This document shows, piece after piece, positions 43,601-53,123 of a stretch of DNA of 58,939 bases. How positions within the stretch are numbered: position 1 is the stretch's first letter; each line of letters begins with the position of its first letter. The DNA is taken from contig UCJU01000032.1 in NCBI GenBank assembly GCA_900472925.1, positions 77,184 to 136,122 of the forward strand. Reading direction: 5' to 3'. This stretch comes from Hyphomicrobiales bacterium (GTDB lineage Bacteria; Pseudomonadota; Alphaproteobacteria; Rhizobiales; Rhizobiaceae). A program made the position numbers and the translations under genes. The notes under the pieces are model-generated. The model was given only the letters and a program-made list of their open reading frames with translations. It made no database searches and was not told the DNA's origin.

Positions 43601-45166
43601 TCAACCCTGGTCGATGTCGAGCGCGATGAAGCGGCTGCCATCTTCCGTCTGGATCTGGAACAGAGCCTTGGAACGACCGTCCTTCTTGGCCTGCGACAGG
43701 ATTTTCTCGACATCGGCAGCAGAAGCGACCTGCTGGTTGTTGACCGATGTGATCTTCTCGCCGGACTTCAGACCACGGGCTGCGGCATCCGAGTCAGGAT
43801 CGACATCGGTGATAGCCAGTCCCGTGCCATCGTCAGATGGAGCAACCGTCAGGCCAAGGCTGGACAGCGCTTTCTCACTGGAAGGTTGGCCGCCCTTGTC
43901 TTCATTCTGGCTTGTCGTTGCCTTGGAGGCATCGTCGCTAGCCAGGTCGCCCAACGTCACCGTTACCGGATGCGCCTTACCACCACGCCATAGTGAAAGC
44001 TCTACCTTGGTATTCGGCGCCATGGCACCGATGCGGCGTGACAGATCGCGAGCGTCCTTAACAGTATCGCCGTTTAGCGCAGTGATGATATCACCCTGCT
44101 TGATACCGGCCTTGTCACCGGGCGAGCCCGCCTGCGGCGCAACCACAAGCGCACCACTTGCCTCGGCAAGACCAAGCGATTCGGCAATATCCTTGCTCAC
44201 AGGCTGAATCTGCACGCCAAGCCAGCCGCGTTCGACCTTACCGTCCTTGATCAGATCCTGAACGACATCCTTGGCAACGGATGCAGGAATGGCGAAGGCA
44301 ATGCCCACGTTACCGCCGGATGGAGAAAAGATTGCAGTGTTGATGCCGACAACTTCGCCGTTCAGGTTGAAGGCGGGACCACCGGAGTTGCCGCGGTTCA
44401 CGGCAGCGTCGATCTGGAGGTAATCGTCATAGGGACCGGAGCCGATGTCACGACCACGGGCCGATACGATACCGGATGTCACAGTACCACCGAGACCAAA
44501 TGGGTTACCAACGGCAACAACCCAGTCGCCGACACGGATTTTGCTGTCATCGGCAAATTGCACATAGGTAAACTTGCGGTTCACATCCACCTTCAGCACG
44601 GCCAGATCGGTGCGAGTATCGCGACCAATCAGCTTGGCGTCGAGTTCGGTGCCGTCATTCATAACAACCGTGTAGGCAGAACCATCATCGACAACGTGGT
44701 TGTTGGTAACGATATAGCCGTCTTCAGAGATGAAGAAGCCGGAGCCCTGCGCAGTCGGGCGCAACGGACCCTTGCCGTCACGATGGGCCTTGGGACCACG
44801 TTCGGCACGCTTGTCGCCCTCACCGGCACCGGGGCCGCCGAATTCCTTGAAGAAACGCTTCAGCGGATGGTCATCGGGAAGCTGGTCGAGACCACGACCG
44901 CCAAAATTGAACGAGTAGCCACCATTGTCGTCGGAGGCTGGCTGCACATTGGACTGGACGCGCACGGAAACAACCGCCGGAGAGACAGCATCGACAACGT
45001 TTGCAAAGCTCGGCACCTGCGGCGCGGTCACTTCAACGGGTGCTGCGAAGGAATGAACGATTGGCCCGGCGACACCGGTCGTCAGCATCAGGGCCGCAAG
45101 GCCGCCAACAGCGGAAGACTTGAGGATGGTCTTCAACGAGGGACGTCCGTTTTGTGAATTCAACAT
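43601..45166 (-). CDS. degP: Periplasmic serine protease DegP/HtrA
   Basis: 521 residues with a signal peptide (hydrophobic SSAVGGLAALMLTTGVAGPIV, cleavage near residue 41). Trypsin-like domain with catalytic triad His157 (TNNHVVD), Asp187 (TDLAVLKV) and Ser261 (GNSGGPA), then two PDZ domains (about 295-385 and 430-515). DegP is the envelope chaperone-protease. The GDKRAERGPKAHRDGKG loop between strands is longer than in E. coli. The group degP, regulator, kinase, glnE lies on the same strand, with a hairpin after degP. Confidence 0.95.
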   Translation of the reverse strand: MLNSQNGRPSLKTILKSSAVGGLAALMLTTGVAGPIVHSFAAPVEVTAPQVPSFANVVDAVSPAVVSVRVQSNVQPASDDNGGYSFNFGGRGLDQLPDDHPLKRFFKEFGGPGAGEGDKRAERGPKAHRDGKGPLRPTAQGSGFFISEDGYIVTNNHVVDDGSAYTVVMNDGTELDAKLIGRDTRTDLAVLKVDVNRKFTYVQFADDSKIRVGDWVVAVGNPFGLGGTVTSGIVSARGRDIGSGPYDDYLQIDAAVNRGNSGGPAFNLNGEVVGINTAIFSPSGGNVGIAFAIPASVAKDVVQDLIKDGKVERGWLGVQIQPVSKDIAESLGLAEASGALVVAPQAGSPGDKAGIKQGDIITALNGDTVKDARDLSRRIGAMAPNTKVELSLWRGGKAHPVTVTLGDLASDDASKATTSQNEDKGGQPSSEKALSSLGLTVAPSDDGTGLAITDVDPDSDAAARGLKSGEKITSVNNQQVASAADVEKILSQAKKDGRSKALFQIQTEDGSRFIALDIDQG

Positions 45167-45233
45167 GGAACTTACCTTCTTTCTTCATTCAGACTGGAGC
45201 CCCGGTGGATCGGGGAAGCGGTGGATGATGAAG

Positions 45234-45261
45234 ATATAGGTGTCCGCACCTTACAGCGAAG
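45234..45261 (-). promoter_or_regulatory. Tentative heat-shock (RpoH-like) promoter of degP
   Basis: On the minus strand CTTCGC (45261-45256) and CCTATAT (from 45240) resemble the CTTGnA and CCnATAT boxes of alphaproteobacterial sigma-32, with suitable spacing, and the likely start site is about 60 bases ahead of the degP start. Sequence similarity is weak at the -35 box, so this is only tentative. Confidence 0.3.
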
Positions 45262-45409
45262 TGTCTGGCGCGTGAAAAATCCGTAATGTTGAGGGATTCG
45301 GGAACAGAAGGATTATAAAAACAATCTAAGCGTTTGAAAAAATGTCTTATTTTAGTGGCTTACAACGGCTTCTAGATACAATAGCGGGATGCCGGGACAG
45401 GGCGAAACT

Positions 45410-45988
45410 TTACCCCTTCCCCAGCAGATCCCGAATCCGGGCCTCTTCATCCAACGTCAGTTTCTGCCCGTCGGAAATAACAGCGCGACGCCGCGCAAAA
45501 ATAAAAATTGCCGTCGCGCCGATCGCGATCAGCGCAACAGGCGCACCCCACAAGGCAATCGTGCGGGCGCTGAAACGCGGTTTCAACAGCACGAATTCGC
45601 CATAACGAGACACAACGTAATTGATCACCGCCTCATCGCTATCGCCCTGCGTCAACCGCTCGCGCACCAGCACCCGCAGATCCCGCGCAAGCTCGGCATT
45701 GCTGTCATCGATCGACTGGTTCTGGCAGACCATGCAGCGCAACTGCACCGTCAGCGCCCGCGCCCGCGCCTCTAGTGCCGGATCAGACAGGACCTCGTCA
45801 GGGTTGAAGGCGAACGCGGGAAGAGCGGCGAACAGAAGGGTGAAAAACACGATGATGTTTCTCACGTGACGCAAAAGCCGCCCTCTGGTGTGCGGGCCAT
45901 CGTCCGCACAAGGGACGAGAAACCGGGCCGCAGGGTCTAGCCCCTCCTTTGGGTGGGCTGGGGTCGGAGAGACGTGCTTGCCCGTCAT
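45410..45988 (-). CDS. ccmH: Cytochrome c maturation protein CcmH/CycL
   Basis: 192 residues from ATG 45988, overlapping the ccmF stop as ATGA. CcmH keeps apocytochrome CxxCH thiols reduced for haem attachment; the redox motif [11 protein letters not shown] is present, followed by a C-terminal membrane helix ([17 protein letters not shown]). The signal peptide ([20 protein letters not shown]) only begins at residue 42; GTG 45865 would give a normal precursor but has no ribosome binding site. The odd first 41 residues coincide with a palindromic repeat. So the element may have been inserted in frame, or the start is 45865. Confidence 0.9.
   Translation of the reverse strand: MTGKHVSPTPAHPKEGLDPAARFLVPCADDGPHTRGRLLRHVRNIIVFFTLLFAALPAFAFNPDEVLSDPALEARARALTVQLRCMVCQNQSIDDSNAELARDLRVLVRERLTQGDSDEAVINYVVSRYGEFVLLKPRFSARTIALWGAPVALIAIGATAIFIFARRRAVISDGQKLTLDEEARIRDLLGKG
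45885..45965. repeat. Candidate rhizobial palindromic repeat (RIME-like) at the ccmF/ccmH junction
   Basis: Two palindromes lie 28 bases apart. TGTGCGG/CCGCACA (45889-45910) is a perfect seven-base-pair stem, and AGCCCCTCC/GGGTGGGCT (45939-45959) pairs at eight of nine positions with a TTT loop. The double-palindrome size of roughly 80-110 bases fits RIME-type intergenic mosaic elements known from rhizobia. I could not compare copies elsewhere because only one is in this window. Confidence 0.45.
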
Positions 45989-47970
45989 TCTGCAGGCTCC
46001 AGCACGGGTGCAGTCTTCGCTTTACGCCTCGGTGCACCCACGCGCAACCGTCGATCGGACAGCGAAACCAGCCCGCCGATCATCATGAAAACCGCACCTC
46101 CCCAGATGCAAAGAATAAACGGCTTCCACCAGATGCGAACCACCATACCGCCATCGGCCATCGGGTCGCCCAGCGAGACGTAAAGCTGCGAAAGCCCGAA
46201 TGTCATGATACCAGCTTCCGTCGTCGGCATGCGCCGCGCGGTATAGAGCCGCTTTGAGGACCAGATGTCGGTAACCTCTACCCCGCCTTTACGGGCAGTA
46301 AAATGCCCACGGTCCTCGGTATAGTTCGGCCCGACATGATGGCGGATGCCATCGAAGGTGAGGCTATATCCGCCCGCATCCACCGCCATGCCCTGTTTCA
46401 TCTCGACAACGGTTTCCGTCTCGAACGTCGTGACCATGACGATGCCGAGCACGGTCACGCCAAGCCCCATATGGGCTAGCGTCGTGCCAAAAGTGGAGCG
46501 TGGCAGACCCTTCAGACGCCGCAGCGCGATGCCAAAAGCGAGCTTGCCGAAATTGGCCCTGTACCACAGATCGGCCAACGCCCCGAAGATCAGCCAGAAC
46601 CCGGCGATCATACCAAGCACCGCCATGACGGGCCCGCCATGTTGGATATACCACAGCGTCAGCCCCACCACCGCCGCCAGAGCCGCCGCCACATAGAGAC
46701 GCTGGAAAGCACCTAAGAGATCGCCGCGCTTCCACGCCATCATCGGCCCGAAGGGCGTCACGATCAGAATGGGGATCATCAACAGGCCGAAGGTCAGGTT
46801 GAAGAAGGGCGCACCGACGGAAATCTTCTCGCCCGTCAGCGTTTCCAGTGCCAACGGATATAGCGTACCGATCAGAACGGTCGCGGTTGAAACCGTCAAA
46901 ATCAGGTTGTTCAGGACCAGCGCACCTTCACGGGACACCGGCGCAAACAATCCGCCCGCCTTCAGCATCGGCGCGCGCCATGCAAAAAGCGAAAACGCTC
47001 CGCCGATAAAGATCATCAGGATGCACAGAATGAAGATGCCGCGGCTCGGGTCGGTGGCGAAGGCGTGAACGGATGTCAACACACCGGAGCGCACAAGGAA
47101 TGTGCCCAAAAGGGACAGCGAAAACGTCATGATCGCCAGGAGCACGGTCCAGATTTTCAACGCCTCGCGCTTTTCCATCACCAGAGCCGAATGCAACAAC
47201 GCCGTTCCCGCCAGCCATGGCATGAATGAGGCGTTTTCCACCGGGTCCCAGAACCACCAGCCGCCCCAGCCGAGTTCGTAATAGGCCCAGTAGGAGCCCA
47301 TCGCGATACCCGCCGTCAGAAACGTCCAGGCAGCCAGCGTCCAGGGCCGTACCCAGCGCGCCCATGCGGCATCGATGCGCCCTTCGATCAAGGCGGCAAC
47401 CGCGAAGGAAAAACAGACTGAGAAGCCGACATAACCGAGGTAAAGCAGCGGCGGATGGATTGCGAGGCCGAAATCCTGAAGCACCGGATTGAGATCCTGC
47501 CCTTCGGCTGGCACAGGTGACAGCCGCGCAAACGGATTGGATGTCAGCAAAATGAAAAGCAGAAACGCCGTCGTTACCCAAGCCTGCACCGCCAGCACAT
47601 TGGCCCGCAGCGTATCGGGCAGATTACGGCCATAGACAGCCACCATTGCGCTGAACAGCACGAGGATCAGCAGCCATAGCAGCATCGATCCCTCATGGTT
47701 GCCCCACACGCCGGTCAGCTTGTAAAGCATCGGCATCAGCGAATGCGAATTCTCATAGACGTTCTTCAACGAGAAATCGGAGACGGCATAGGCATGCGTC
47801 AGCGCTGCAAAGGCAATACCCACCAGCAGAAACAGCAAAACAGAACCGACTGGGGCTAAGTCCATCAATGCCTTGTCGTTGCGCCGCGCACCAAAGGCCG
47901 GAAGCGTCGACACGACAAGCGCCACACCCAAGGCCAGCACCAGAGCATAATGTCCGATTTCGGTAATCAT
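45985..47970 (-). CDS. ccmF: Cytochrome c haem lyase subunit CcmF/CycK
   Basis: 661 residues from ATG 47970, overlapping the ccmE stop as ATGA. Many membrane helices and the haem-handling WWD motif [22 protein letters not shown], with histidines [13 protein letters not shown] and GTLAHMGLG. CcmF with CcmH transfers haem from CcmE to apocytochrome c at the periplasmic face. The upstream ATG 48015 would lie inside ccmE. ccmI-E-F-H are translationally coupled. Confidence 0.96.
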   Translation of the reverse strand: MITEIGHYALVLALGVALVVSTLPAFGARRNDKALMDLAPVGSVLLFLLVGIAFAALTHAYAVSDFSLKNVYENSHSLMPMLYKLTGVWGNHEGSMLLWLLILVLFSAMVAVYGRNLPDTLRANVLAVQAWVTTAFLLFILLTSNPFARLSPVPAEGQDLNPVLQDFGLAIHPPLLYLGYVGFSVCFSFAVAALIEGRIDAAWARWVRPWTLAAWTFLTAGIAMGSYWAYYELGWGGWWFWDPVENASFMPWLAGTALLHSALVMEKREALKIWTVLLAIMTFSLSLLGTFLVRSGVLTSVHAFATDPSRGIFILCILMIFIGGAFSLFAWRAPMLKAGGLFAPVSREGALVLNNLILTVSTATVLIGTLYPLALETLTGEKISVGAPFFNLTFGLLMIPILIVTPFGPMMAWKRGDLLGAFQRLYVAAALAAVVGLTLWYIQHGGPVMAVLGMIAGFWLIFGALADLWYRANFGKLAFGIALRRLKGLPRSTFGTTLAHMGLGVTVLGIVMVTTFETETVVEMKQGMAVDAGGYSLTFDGIRHHVGPNYTEDRGHFTARKGGVEVTDIWSSKRLYTARRMPTTEAGIMTFGLSQLYVSLGDPMADGGMVVRIWWKPFILCIWGGAVFMMIGGLVSLSDRRLRVGAPRRKAKTAPVLEPAE

Positions 47971-48437
47971 TGCGTCGCTCCGGTTTTGGCGGTTCCGTCC
48001 GGTGCCTGTTGCCACAGACCCTTGTCCTTCAGCCGGTCGGCAACTTCCTTGGGCATGTAGTTTTCATCATGCTTTGCCAGAACGCTATCGGCAACGAACG
48101 CATGCGTCGCCGCATCGAAAGTGCCCTCGGTCACCACGCCCTGCCCCTCGCGGAACAGGTCCGGCAGAATACCGGTATAGCTCACCGGCACACTTGCGCC
48201 GCCATCCGTCACGGCAAAGCTTACCGTGCGGCCCTCGCCACGCTTGACCGATCCTTCGGCCACCAGCCCACCAAGGCGAATGCGCGTTCCCGGCGCAACG
48301 TTGCTCTTTTCAAGATCGCCGGGCATATAGAAATAGGCAATCGACTGTCCAAAGGCGAACATGACCAGAAACGCCGCGATCATGATGAAGCTGACGCCAC
48401 CGCCGATAATCGCCAGTCTCTTCTGCTTGCGGGTCAT
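47967..48437 (-). CDS. ccmE: Haem chaperone CcmE/CycJ
   Basis: 156 residues. One N-terminal membrane helix (about 8-30) and an OB-fold beta barrel; the covalent haem-binding histidine is His123 in [11 protein letters not shown], the invariant CcmE motif (HDENYxPxE). CcmE takes haem from CcmABCD and hands it to CcmF. Start and stop overlap with ccmI and ccmF by four bases each. Confidence 0.96.
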   Translation of the reverse strand: MTRKQKRLAIIGGGVSFIMIAAFLVMFAFGQSIAYFYMPGDLEKSNVAPGTRIRLGGLVAEGSVKRGEGRTVSFAVTDGGASVPVSYTGILPDLFREGQGVVTEGTFDAATHAFVADSVLAKHDENYMPKEVADRLKDKGLWQQAPDGTAKTGATQ

Positions 48438-49576
48438 TGCGTCACTCCCTGCACATTCACGCCCAACTGCTGCGCCAGCGCGAGCAATTGCCTGCCCTGC
48501 TCACCGGCGGGCGGAAAGGCTTTTAGCCCACCGGCCAACGCCTCACGCGCCTTCTCGTCGTTCTTCAGCAGGGCGTAGGAGCGCACCAGCCGCATCCAGC
48601 CTTGGAAATCATCGGGATTTTCCCGCAATTTCGCATCCAGACTGTCCACCATGCCGGATATCATCGCCTGCCGTTCCTCTGGCGACATAGTGCTCGCAGC
48701 TGCAATATCCTCGGCGCTTGGCCCAGGCTGGGCTTGCGGCGTTTGGGTGGCGGCAATATCGGCGCCGCCTGTATTCTGCAAATGCGCCTGTAGCAACGGT
48801 ATCCAAGGCGCACCGGCTGGCGAGGTTTTCAGCAATGACGCAAAGGCGTCCCGTGCTTCTTTCGTCTTGCCAGACTGCTCCAGCGAAAGCGCCAGATAAA
48901 ACAGCGCACGCGGGTTGCCGGGGCTCATTTTCTCCGCGTCTTCCAGTGCCGTGCGTGCATCGTCGACGACGACACCGTCATTGAGCGCAATCAGCGTTTC
49001 GGCAAGCCCGGTCAGGCGGGGCGCATTCTCACCCTGAAGGCGGATGGCGTTGCGATAGGCCATCTCGGCGTCACCCAAACGCATGGTCTTGAAATAGATC
49101 GGGGCCAGAACGTCCCATCCGGCACCATCATCCGGGTTCTGTGCCAGATGCCGTTCAGCCTTGGCAATCATCAGGTTCATATCGTTGCCAGGCTTTTCAA
49201 GACGCGCTGCCAGCGGCATGTCAGGCATACCAGGACTGCCCATGAACAAATAAAGACAGAGCCCCAGCAGTGGTAACAGAACCGTCACGATGCTGGCGAG
49301 AGCGTTGTGCTTCCGTTGCGAGATCGGTGACGTCTCACCCGTTTTACTGGATGCTGCGGCCAGAAGGCGTCGCCCGATTTCGGCACGAGCATACTCGGCC
49401 TCGGTTTCGGCGATCAGCCCGCTCTCACGCTCGCGCTGCAACTCCGCCAATTGATCGCGGTAAACAGCCACCTCTCCCTCACGGGCAGTGTCGGATACGC
49501 CATTGCTGCGCATGAGCGGGTAGGTCAGAACGATGGCCACGGCCGCCGTCAACAGAGCGATGAAAATCCAGAACAT
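48434..49576 (-). CDS. ccmI: Cytochrome c biogenesis protein CcmI/CycH
   Basis: 380 residues. Two membrane helices (about 1-20 and 92-112) surround a cytoplasmic leucine-zipper-like loop ([18 protein letters not shown]); the periplasmic part has tetratricopeptide-like repeats ([41 protein letters not shown] and later copies). CcmI binds apocytochrome c and presents it to CcmFH. It is the first gene of the four-gene operon. The 176 bases upstream (49577-49752) hold no feature I can name. Confidence 0.93.
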   Translation of the reverse strand: MFWIFIALLTAAVAIVLTYPLMRSNGVSDTAREGEVAVYRDQLAELQRERESGLIAETEAEYARAEIGRRLLAAASSKTGETSPISQRKHNALASIVTVLLPLLGLCLYLFMGSPGMPDMPLAARLEKPGNDMNLMIAKAERHLAQNPDDGAGWDVLAPIYFKTMRLGDAEMAYRNAIRLQGENAPRLTGLAETLIALNDGVVVDDARTALEDAEKMSPGNPRALFYLALSLEQSGKTKEARDAFASLLKTSPAGAPWIPLLQAHLQNTGGADIAATQTPQAQPGPSAEDIAAASTMSPEERQAMISGMVDSLDAKLRENPDDFQGWMRLVRSYALLKNDEKAREALAGGLKAFPPAGEQGRQLLALAQQLGVNVQGVTQ

Positions 49577-49752
49577 GCCGTTTCAATTACTCGAATGCGC
49601 GCGGCTTTGAAATAAGCCGCAGCAGGATGACGTGAATTTGAGGCACTATGCCGCTATGACCGCGCACGTGGCCGACTCCCACGGCTCGCCACGACTTCAA
49701 TACCGTTCTAACGATCAGCCTTGCGTCTGCCTTGACATGCGTCGGGCAACCG

Positions 49753-50181
49753 TCAGATCAATGGCGTCCAGGTTCCGTCGGCGTTGCGACAGGCGGCGCC
49801 GCGAACTTTCGCCTGCTTGCCATCGACTGTCAGATCATGGGTATATTGGCGACAGTTCTGGTTTCCGACCTGGTAGGGTGCGTTGGCAACAACCTCACCG
49901 CGGGTGTCACCACTGCCCCACACCACTGCCTGGCCACCCGGCGCGGTTTCCAGCGCGCGATATTCCGCTTCCAGCGCCTTGTTGAAATCGCTGCGATCCA
50001 GTTGCAGACCGCTTTTGCCGACAATGCCGCCCTGCAGGCTGGAAATATATGGCGTGGACGGTGTGCCACCGCGTCCCAAGAGGCCGCCACCGGACGCTCG
50101 GTTGTTGGACGTGGTGCACGAGCTGAGAACAGACAGGCAGACCAGCGAAAGAACGGCAGGACGCATAACATTGGATTTCAT
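49753..50181 (-). CDS. 17-kDa surface antigen-like (RT0821/Lpp0805) lipoprotein
   Basis: 142 residues from ATG 50181; ATG 50166 and a TTG at 50217 (AAGGAG seven bases upstream) are other in-frame starts. A lipoprotein signal ends in LSVLSSC, with the lipobox cysteine about residue 22. The mature part, GKSGLQLDRSDFNKALEAEYRALETAPGG...W, CRQYTHDLTVDGKQAKVRGAACRNADGTW, fits the outer membrane antigen family with a glycine-rich N terminus. Function unknown. It is downstream of feuQ on the other side of a 109-base gap. Confidence 0.75.
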   Translation of the reverse strand: MKSNVMRPAVLSLVCLSVLSSCTTSNNRASGGGLLGRGGTPSTPYISSLQGGIVGKSGLQLDRSDFNKALEAEYRALETAPGGQAVVWGSGDTRGEVVANAPYQVGNQNCRQYTHDLTVDGKQAKVRGAACRNADGTWTPLI

Positions 50182-50289
50182 CCCGGCAAATCCGGCTTTG
50201 CCCATCACGTCAACCAAGAATACACTCCTTCTCAACGCGCCATTCTGGCGCGGTCATGCGTCACGAAATGTCTTGCCAGTTTTTGGCCG

Positions 50290-51690
50290 TCATGCAAGCT
50301 CTTTCGAAAGTCCGGGAAGAAGCAGTTCGGCTTTCAGCCCTCCCAGCGGGCTGCGCGACATCGCAAAGGTACCGTGGTACTCGGAAACCACCTCGCTGAC
50401 GATGGATAGACCAAGCCCGGTCCCCGGCCGGCTTTCATCCAGACGTCTGCCACGCTTCATCGCTTCGGTAATTTGGTCAGGCTCCAACCCCGGCCCATCG
50501 TCTTCCACCAGCAATGTCAGCCAGGACCTGCGGGTCACATCCGGGTCGGATGACGGATGCGAACCAGGCATGACGGTGATGACAACCTTGGTATCGGCAA
50601 ACCGCGACGCATTTTCCAGAAGGTTGCCGACTGCCTCTTCCAGATCCTGTTGCTCCATTGCCAGAACTGTGCCCGGTTGCTGCATATCCAACACGAACGT
50701 CTTGTCCGGATTCAAACGGCGCATCACGCGCACCAGTCGCTCCAGCGCCGGTTCGGCCTCCACCCGTGCCAGAATGGACCCGCGCTGCGCGGCAATGCGG
50801 GCACGGGAAAGGTAGGATTGAACCTGCGCCTGCATCGCATCCACCTGGCCGCGAACCAGATCACCATGATGGCTGTCCAGCGTGCGCGCCTCGTTCAGGA
50901 GAACGGCAATCGGCGTTTTCAGCGAGTGGGCCAGATTTCCCACCTGCATGCGCGCGCGCTCCACAAGACGGCGGTTGCTTTCGATCAGCGCATTCACTTC
51001 GGTTGCCAAAGGCTGGATTTCACGCGGGAATTCCCCTTCCAGCCGCTCTGCCTCGCCGCCACGGATCTTGCCCAGTGCGACACGCGCGCGGTCCAGCGGT
51101 CGCAAGCTGTAGAGAATGGCAAGGCCGTTCACCACAAGACTGCCGACCCCGAAGACGGCAAGCGCCAGATAGAGGCTATTGGAGAAGTCACTGACGTCGT
51201 CTTCCACGACATTTAGATTGCCCGTCACGCGAAAGCGCGCCGCACGTCCCTCGCCGTCAAGCACCACTTCCGTCTCGGCCACCTGCACACGGTTCTTGGC
51301 CTCGTCGGTCACAACGTAATAACGCTCGTAGCGATTGTCGAAAGGCACATCCAGAATGCTGGGAACCGGCAGCGCCGAAACGCCGAGAGATGACGAGACC
51401 AGCGGCGCCGTCTGAAAATTGCCCAATGGCTCCACCACCCAGTACCAGCCAGTGTCGGGCTGCGAGAACCGGAGATCGCCAAGCTGAGGGCTACCGGCCA
51501 GCGTGTTTTCATTGGAAACGGTAACGGAATTGATGACGTTGTAGAGCTGTGCGCGCAGCAGATCGGTAAAACTGCGCTCCACGCCCTGTCGGTAGAGCGT
51601 GGAAATCACCACCGCGATCACCACCAGCGCCAGGGCAGACCATGCCGAGGCCAGCAGCAAAACGCGTGCGGTGAGTGAATTACTTCGCAT
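50290..51690 (-). CDS. feuQ: Sensor histidine kinase FeuQ
   Basis: 466 residues, PhoQ-like. Two membrane helices (about 8-32 and 172-195), periplasmic domain of about 135 residues, HAMP, HisKA with His255 in NLAHSLKTPIAVLLNEA, and HATPase_c with NLLENASRFA and GTGLGLSIV. It overlaps feuP by eleven bases. In Rhizobium leguminosarum feuPQ lies beside the cycHJKL genes, as here; in Sinorhizobium meliloti the pair is required for cyclic glucan export and responds to osmolarity. That identity is by synteny and sequence type. Confidence 0.88.
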   Translation of the reverse strand: MRSNSLTARVLLLASAWSALALVVIAVVISTLYRQGVERSFTDLLRAQLYNVINSVTVSNENTLAGSPQLGDLRFSQPDTGWYWVVEPLGNFQTAPLVSSSLGVSALPVPSILDVPFDNRYERYYVVTDEAKNRVQVAETEVVLDGEGRAARFRVTGNLNVVEDDVSDFSNSLYLALAVFGVGSLVVNGLAILYSLRPLDRARVALGKIRGGEAERLEGEFPREIQPLATEVNALIESNRRLVERARMQVGNLAHSLKTPIAVLLNEARTLDSHHGDLVRGQVDAMQAQVQSYLSRARIAAQRGSILARVEAEPALERLVRVMRRLNPDKTFVLDMQQPGTVLAMEQQDLEEAVGNLLENASRFADTKVVITVMPGSHPSSDPDVTRRSWLTLLVEDDGPGLEPDQITEAMKRGRRLDESRPGTGLGLSIVSEVVSEYHGTFAMSRSPLGGLKAELLLPGLSKELA

Positions 51691-52351
51691 CTGCGGGTGC
51701 TTGCATCCTGTAACCGAGGCCGCGGATGGTCTCGATCAGATCGACGCCCAGCTTTTTGCGCAGGCGTCCAACGAAAACCTCGATCGTGTTGGAATCACGG
51801 TCGAAATCCTGATCGTACATATGCTCGACCAGCTCGGTCCGCGACACGACCTCCCCCATGTGATGCATGAGATAGGACAGAAGACGGAACTCGTGAGAGG
51901 TGAGTTTCAGCGTCGTACCATTGACGGTCGCCTTGGAAGACTTGGTGTCCAGCCGCACCGGACCACAGACGATTTCGGAGGAGGCATGGCCCGCAGCGCG
52001 GCGGATCAGCGCGCGCACCCGCGCCAGAATTTCTTCCACATGGAAGGGCTTCGTCACATAGTCGTCGGCACCGGCATCGATGCCTGCCACCTTGTCGCTC
52101 CATCGGTCACGCGCGGTCAAAATGAGGACCGGCACGGATTTGCCGCTGGCACGCCATTTCTCCACAACGGTAATACCGTCCATCTGCGGCAGGCCGATAT
52201 CGAGAACGATGGCGTCATAGGGCTCGGTATCGCCGAGATAATGCCCCTCTTCGCCATCGAAGGCCTGATCGACGACGTAACCCGCTTCTTTCAGCGCGTC
52301 GGTCAGCTGTCGATTGAGGTTGGTATCGTCCTCGACCACAAGAATGCGCAT
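51680..52351 (-). CDS. feuP: Response regulator FeuP
   Basis: 223 residues, OmpR/PhoP class. Receiver with Asp51 in AIVLDIGLPQMDG, KPFHVEE, and an OmpR-type DNA-binding domain (LSYLMHHMGEVVSRTELVEHMYDQDFDRDSNTIEV). PhoP-like character agrees with the PhoQ-like partner. It overlaps feuQ by eleven bases. A small exported protein gene lies 90 bases upstream on the same strand and is a candidate regulator of the pair. Confidence 0.88.
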   Translation of the reverse strand: MRILVVEDDTNLNRQLTDALKEAGYVVDQAFDGEEGHYLGDTEPYDAIVLDIGLPQMDGITVVEKWRASGKSVPVLILTARDRWSDKVAGIDAGADDYVTKPFHVEEILARVRALIRRAAGHASSEIVCGPVRLDTKSSKATVNGTTLKLTSHEFRLLSYLMHHMGEVVSRTELVEHMYDQDFDRDSNTIEVFVGRLRKKLGVDLIETIRGLGYRMQAPADAK

Positions 52352-52441
52352 CGTCCGTCCCTCTTCATTCCACCCGCCACTTCTGCAGTGTGGCGGTCAT
52401 TCAAATCATCTCTACATCAGATTTTGGGGGATGGCGACGGT

Positions 52442-52711
52442 CTACATGGGTACGCGCATCGTCACCTTGCGGGGGCGCTCGCCATTGCCCTGCACCAGCA
52501 CGGTCACGACGCAATTCTGGCCGTCATTGGATGGATAGACCGAAAGAAGCTGGCCACCGGTCTCTCGCACCACGCGCGAAACCGCGGAGGTGCAGTCGCT
52601 TGCAACCTGCTGTACCCGCGCCGGGGCTGGCGCACCCTGCACATCAGCTTGCGGCGCAGGAAAGCCGGAGAGACCGGCTGCAAGCGTCGCGATGATGAGA
52701 GGTGATGCCAT
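52442..52711 (-). CDS. Small exported protein, candidate FeuN
   Basis: 89 residues from ATG 52711 with GGAAG seven bases upstream. Signal peptide (PLIIATLAAGLSGFPA) and a mature part with two cysteines (SDCTSAVSRVV and GQNCVVTVLV) that could form one disulfide. A small periplasmic protein, FeuN, encoded just ahead of feuP in S. meliloti, holds FeuPQ in check; position, size and export match. The sequence itself is too short for me to claim the homology outright. Confidence 0.6.
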   Translation of the reverse strand: MASPLIIATLAAGLSGFPAPQADVQGAPAPARVQQVASDCTSAVSRVVRETGGQLLSVYPSNDGQNCVVTVLVQGNGERPRKVTMRVPM

Positions 52712-52881
52712 TGCAAAAACTTCCAAGGAAAAATCGGATGCACGTCGAAACGAATTCTTGCCCGAATATGTATCGCAAAGCGTCTGAATGGCAAATGAAT
52801 GTGAGCGGTCGTGAATGCGAGGGTTGTGGTGAACGGCAGTGGGTCTGGTCCACTCGCACTGCCGTTACCGCGCAATCCTTT

Positions 52882-53088
52882 TTACCTGATTGTGCTGGTC
52901 GCCGCCAATCTTCCATACAGCGCAATCAAGCCGCCCACACCGCCCGCGACCGTCATAAGCCCTTCCGCCAGCTCGTTCTCGAAGCCCGCAGGCAGGTTCA
53001 AGCCCACCACATGCAACAGCGGCGCAGCCACTGCAATCAGGGCGCCCCAAACGGTTTTCGACTGATACCAGGCCTTCATAGTGTCCAT
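52882..53088 (-). CDS. Small holin-like membrane protein at the edge of the GTA tail cluster
   Basis: 68 residues, starting MDTMKAWYQSKTVWGAL, with GGGTAG six bases upstream. Two hydrophobic stretches (VWGALIAVAAPLLHVVGL and EGLMTVAGGVGGLIALYG). Short two-helix proteins with a KTVWGA start are seen next to phage and GTA tail genes and are often called holin-like. It is 35 bases downstream of the large tail protein stop, and is thus probably the last gene of that operon. Confidence 0.6.
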   Translation of the reverse strand: MDTMKAWYQSKTVWGALIAVAAPLLHVVGLNLPAGFENELAEGLMTVAGGVGGLIALYGRLAATSTIR

Positions 53089-53123
53089 GTTCTACCCTTT
53101 CTCGGTTGACGTTATTGTGAAGT

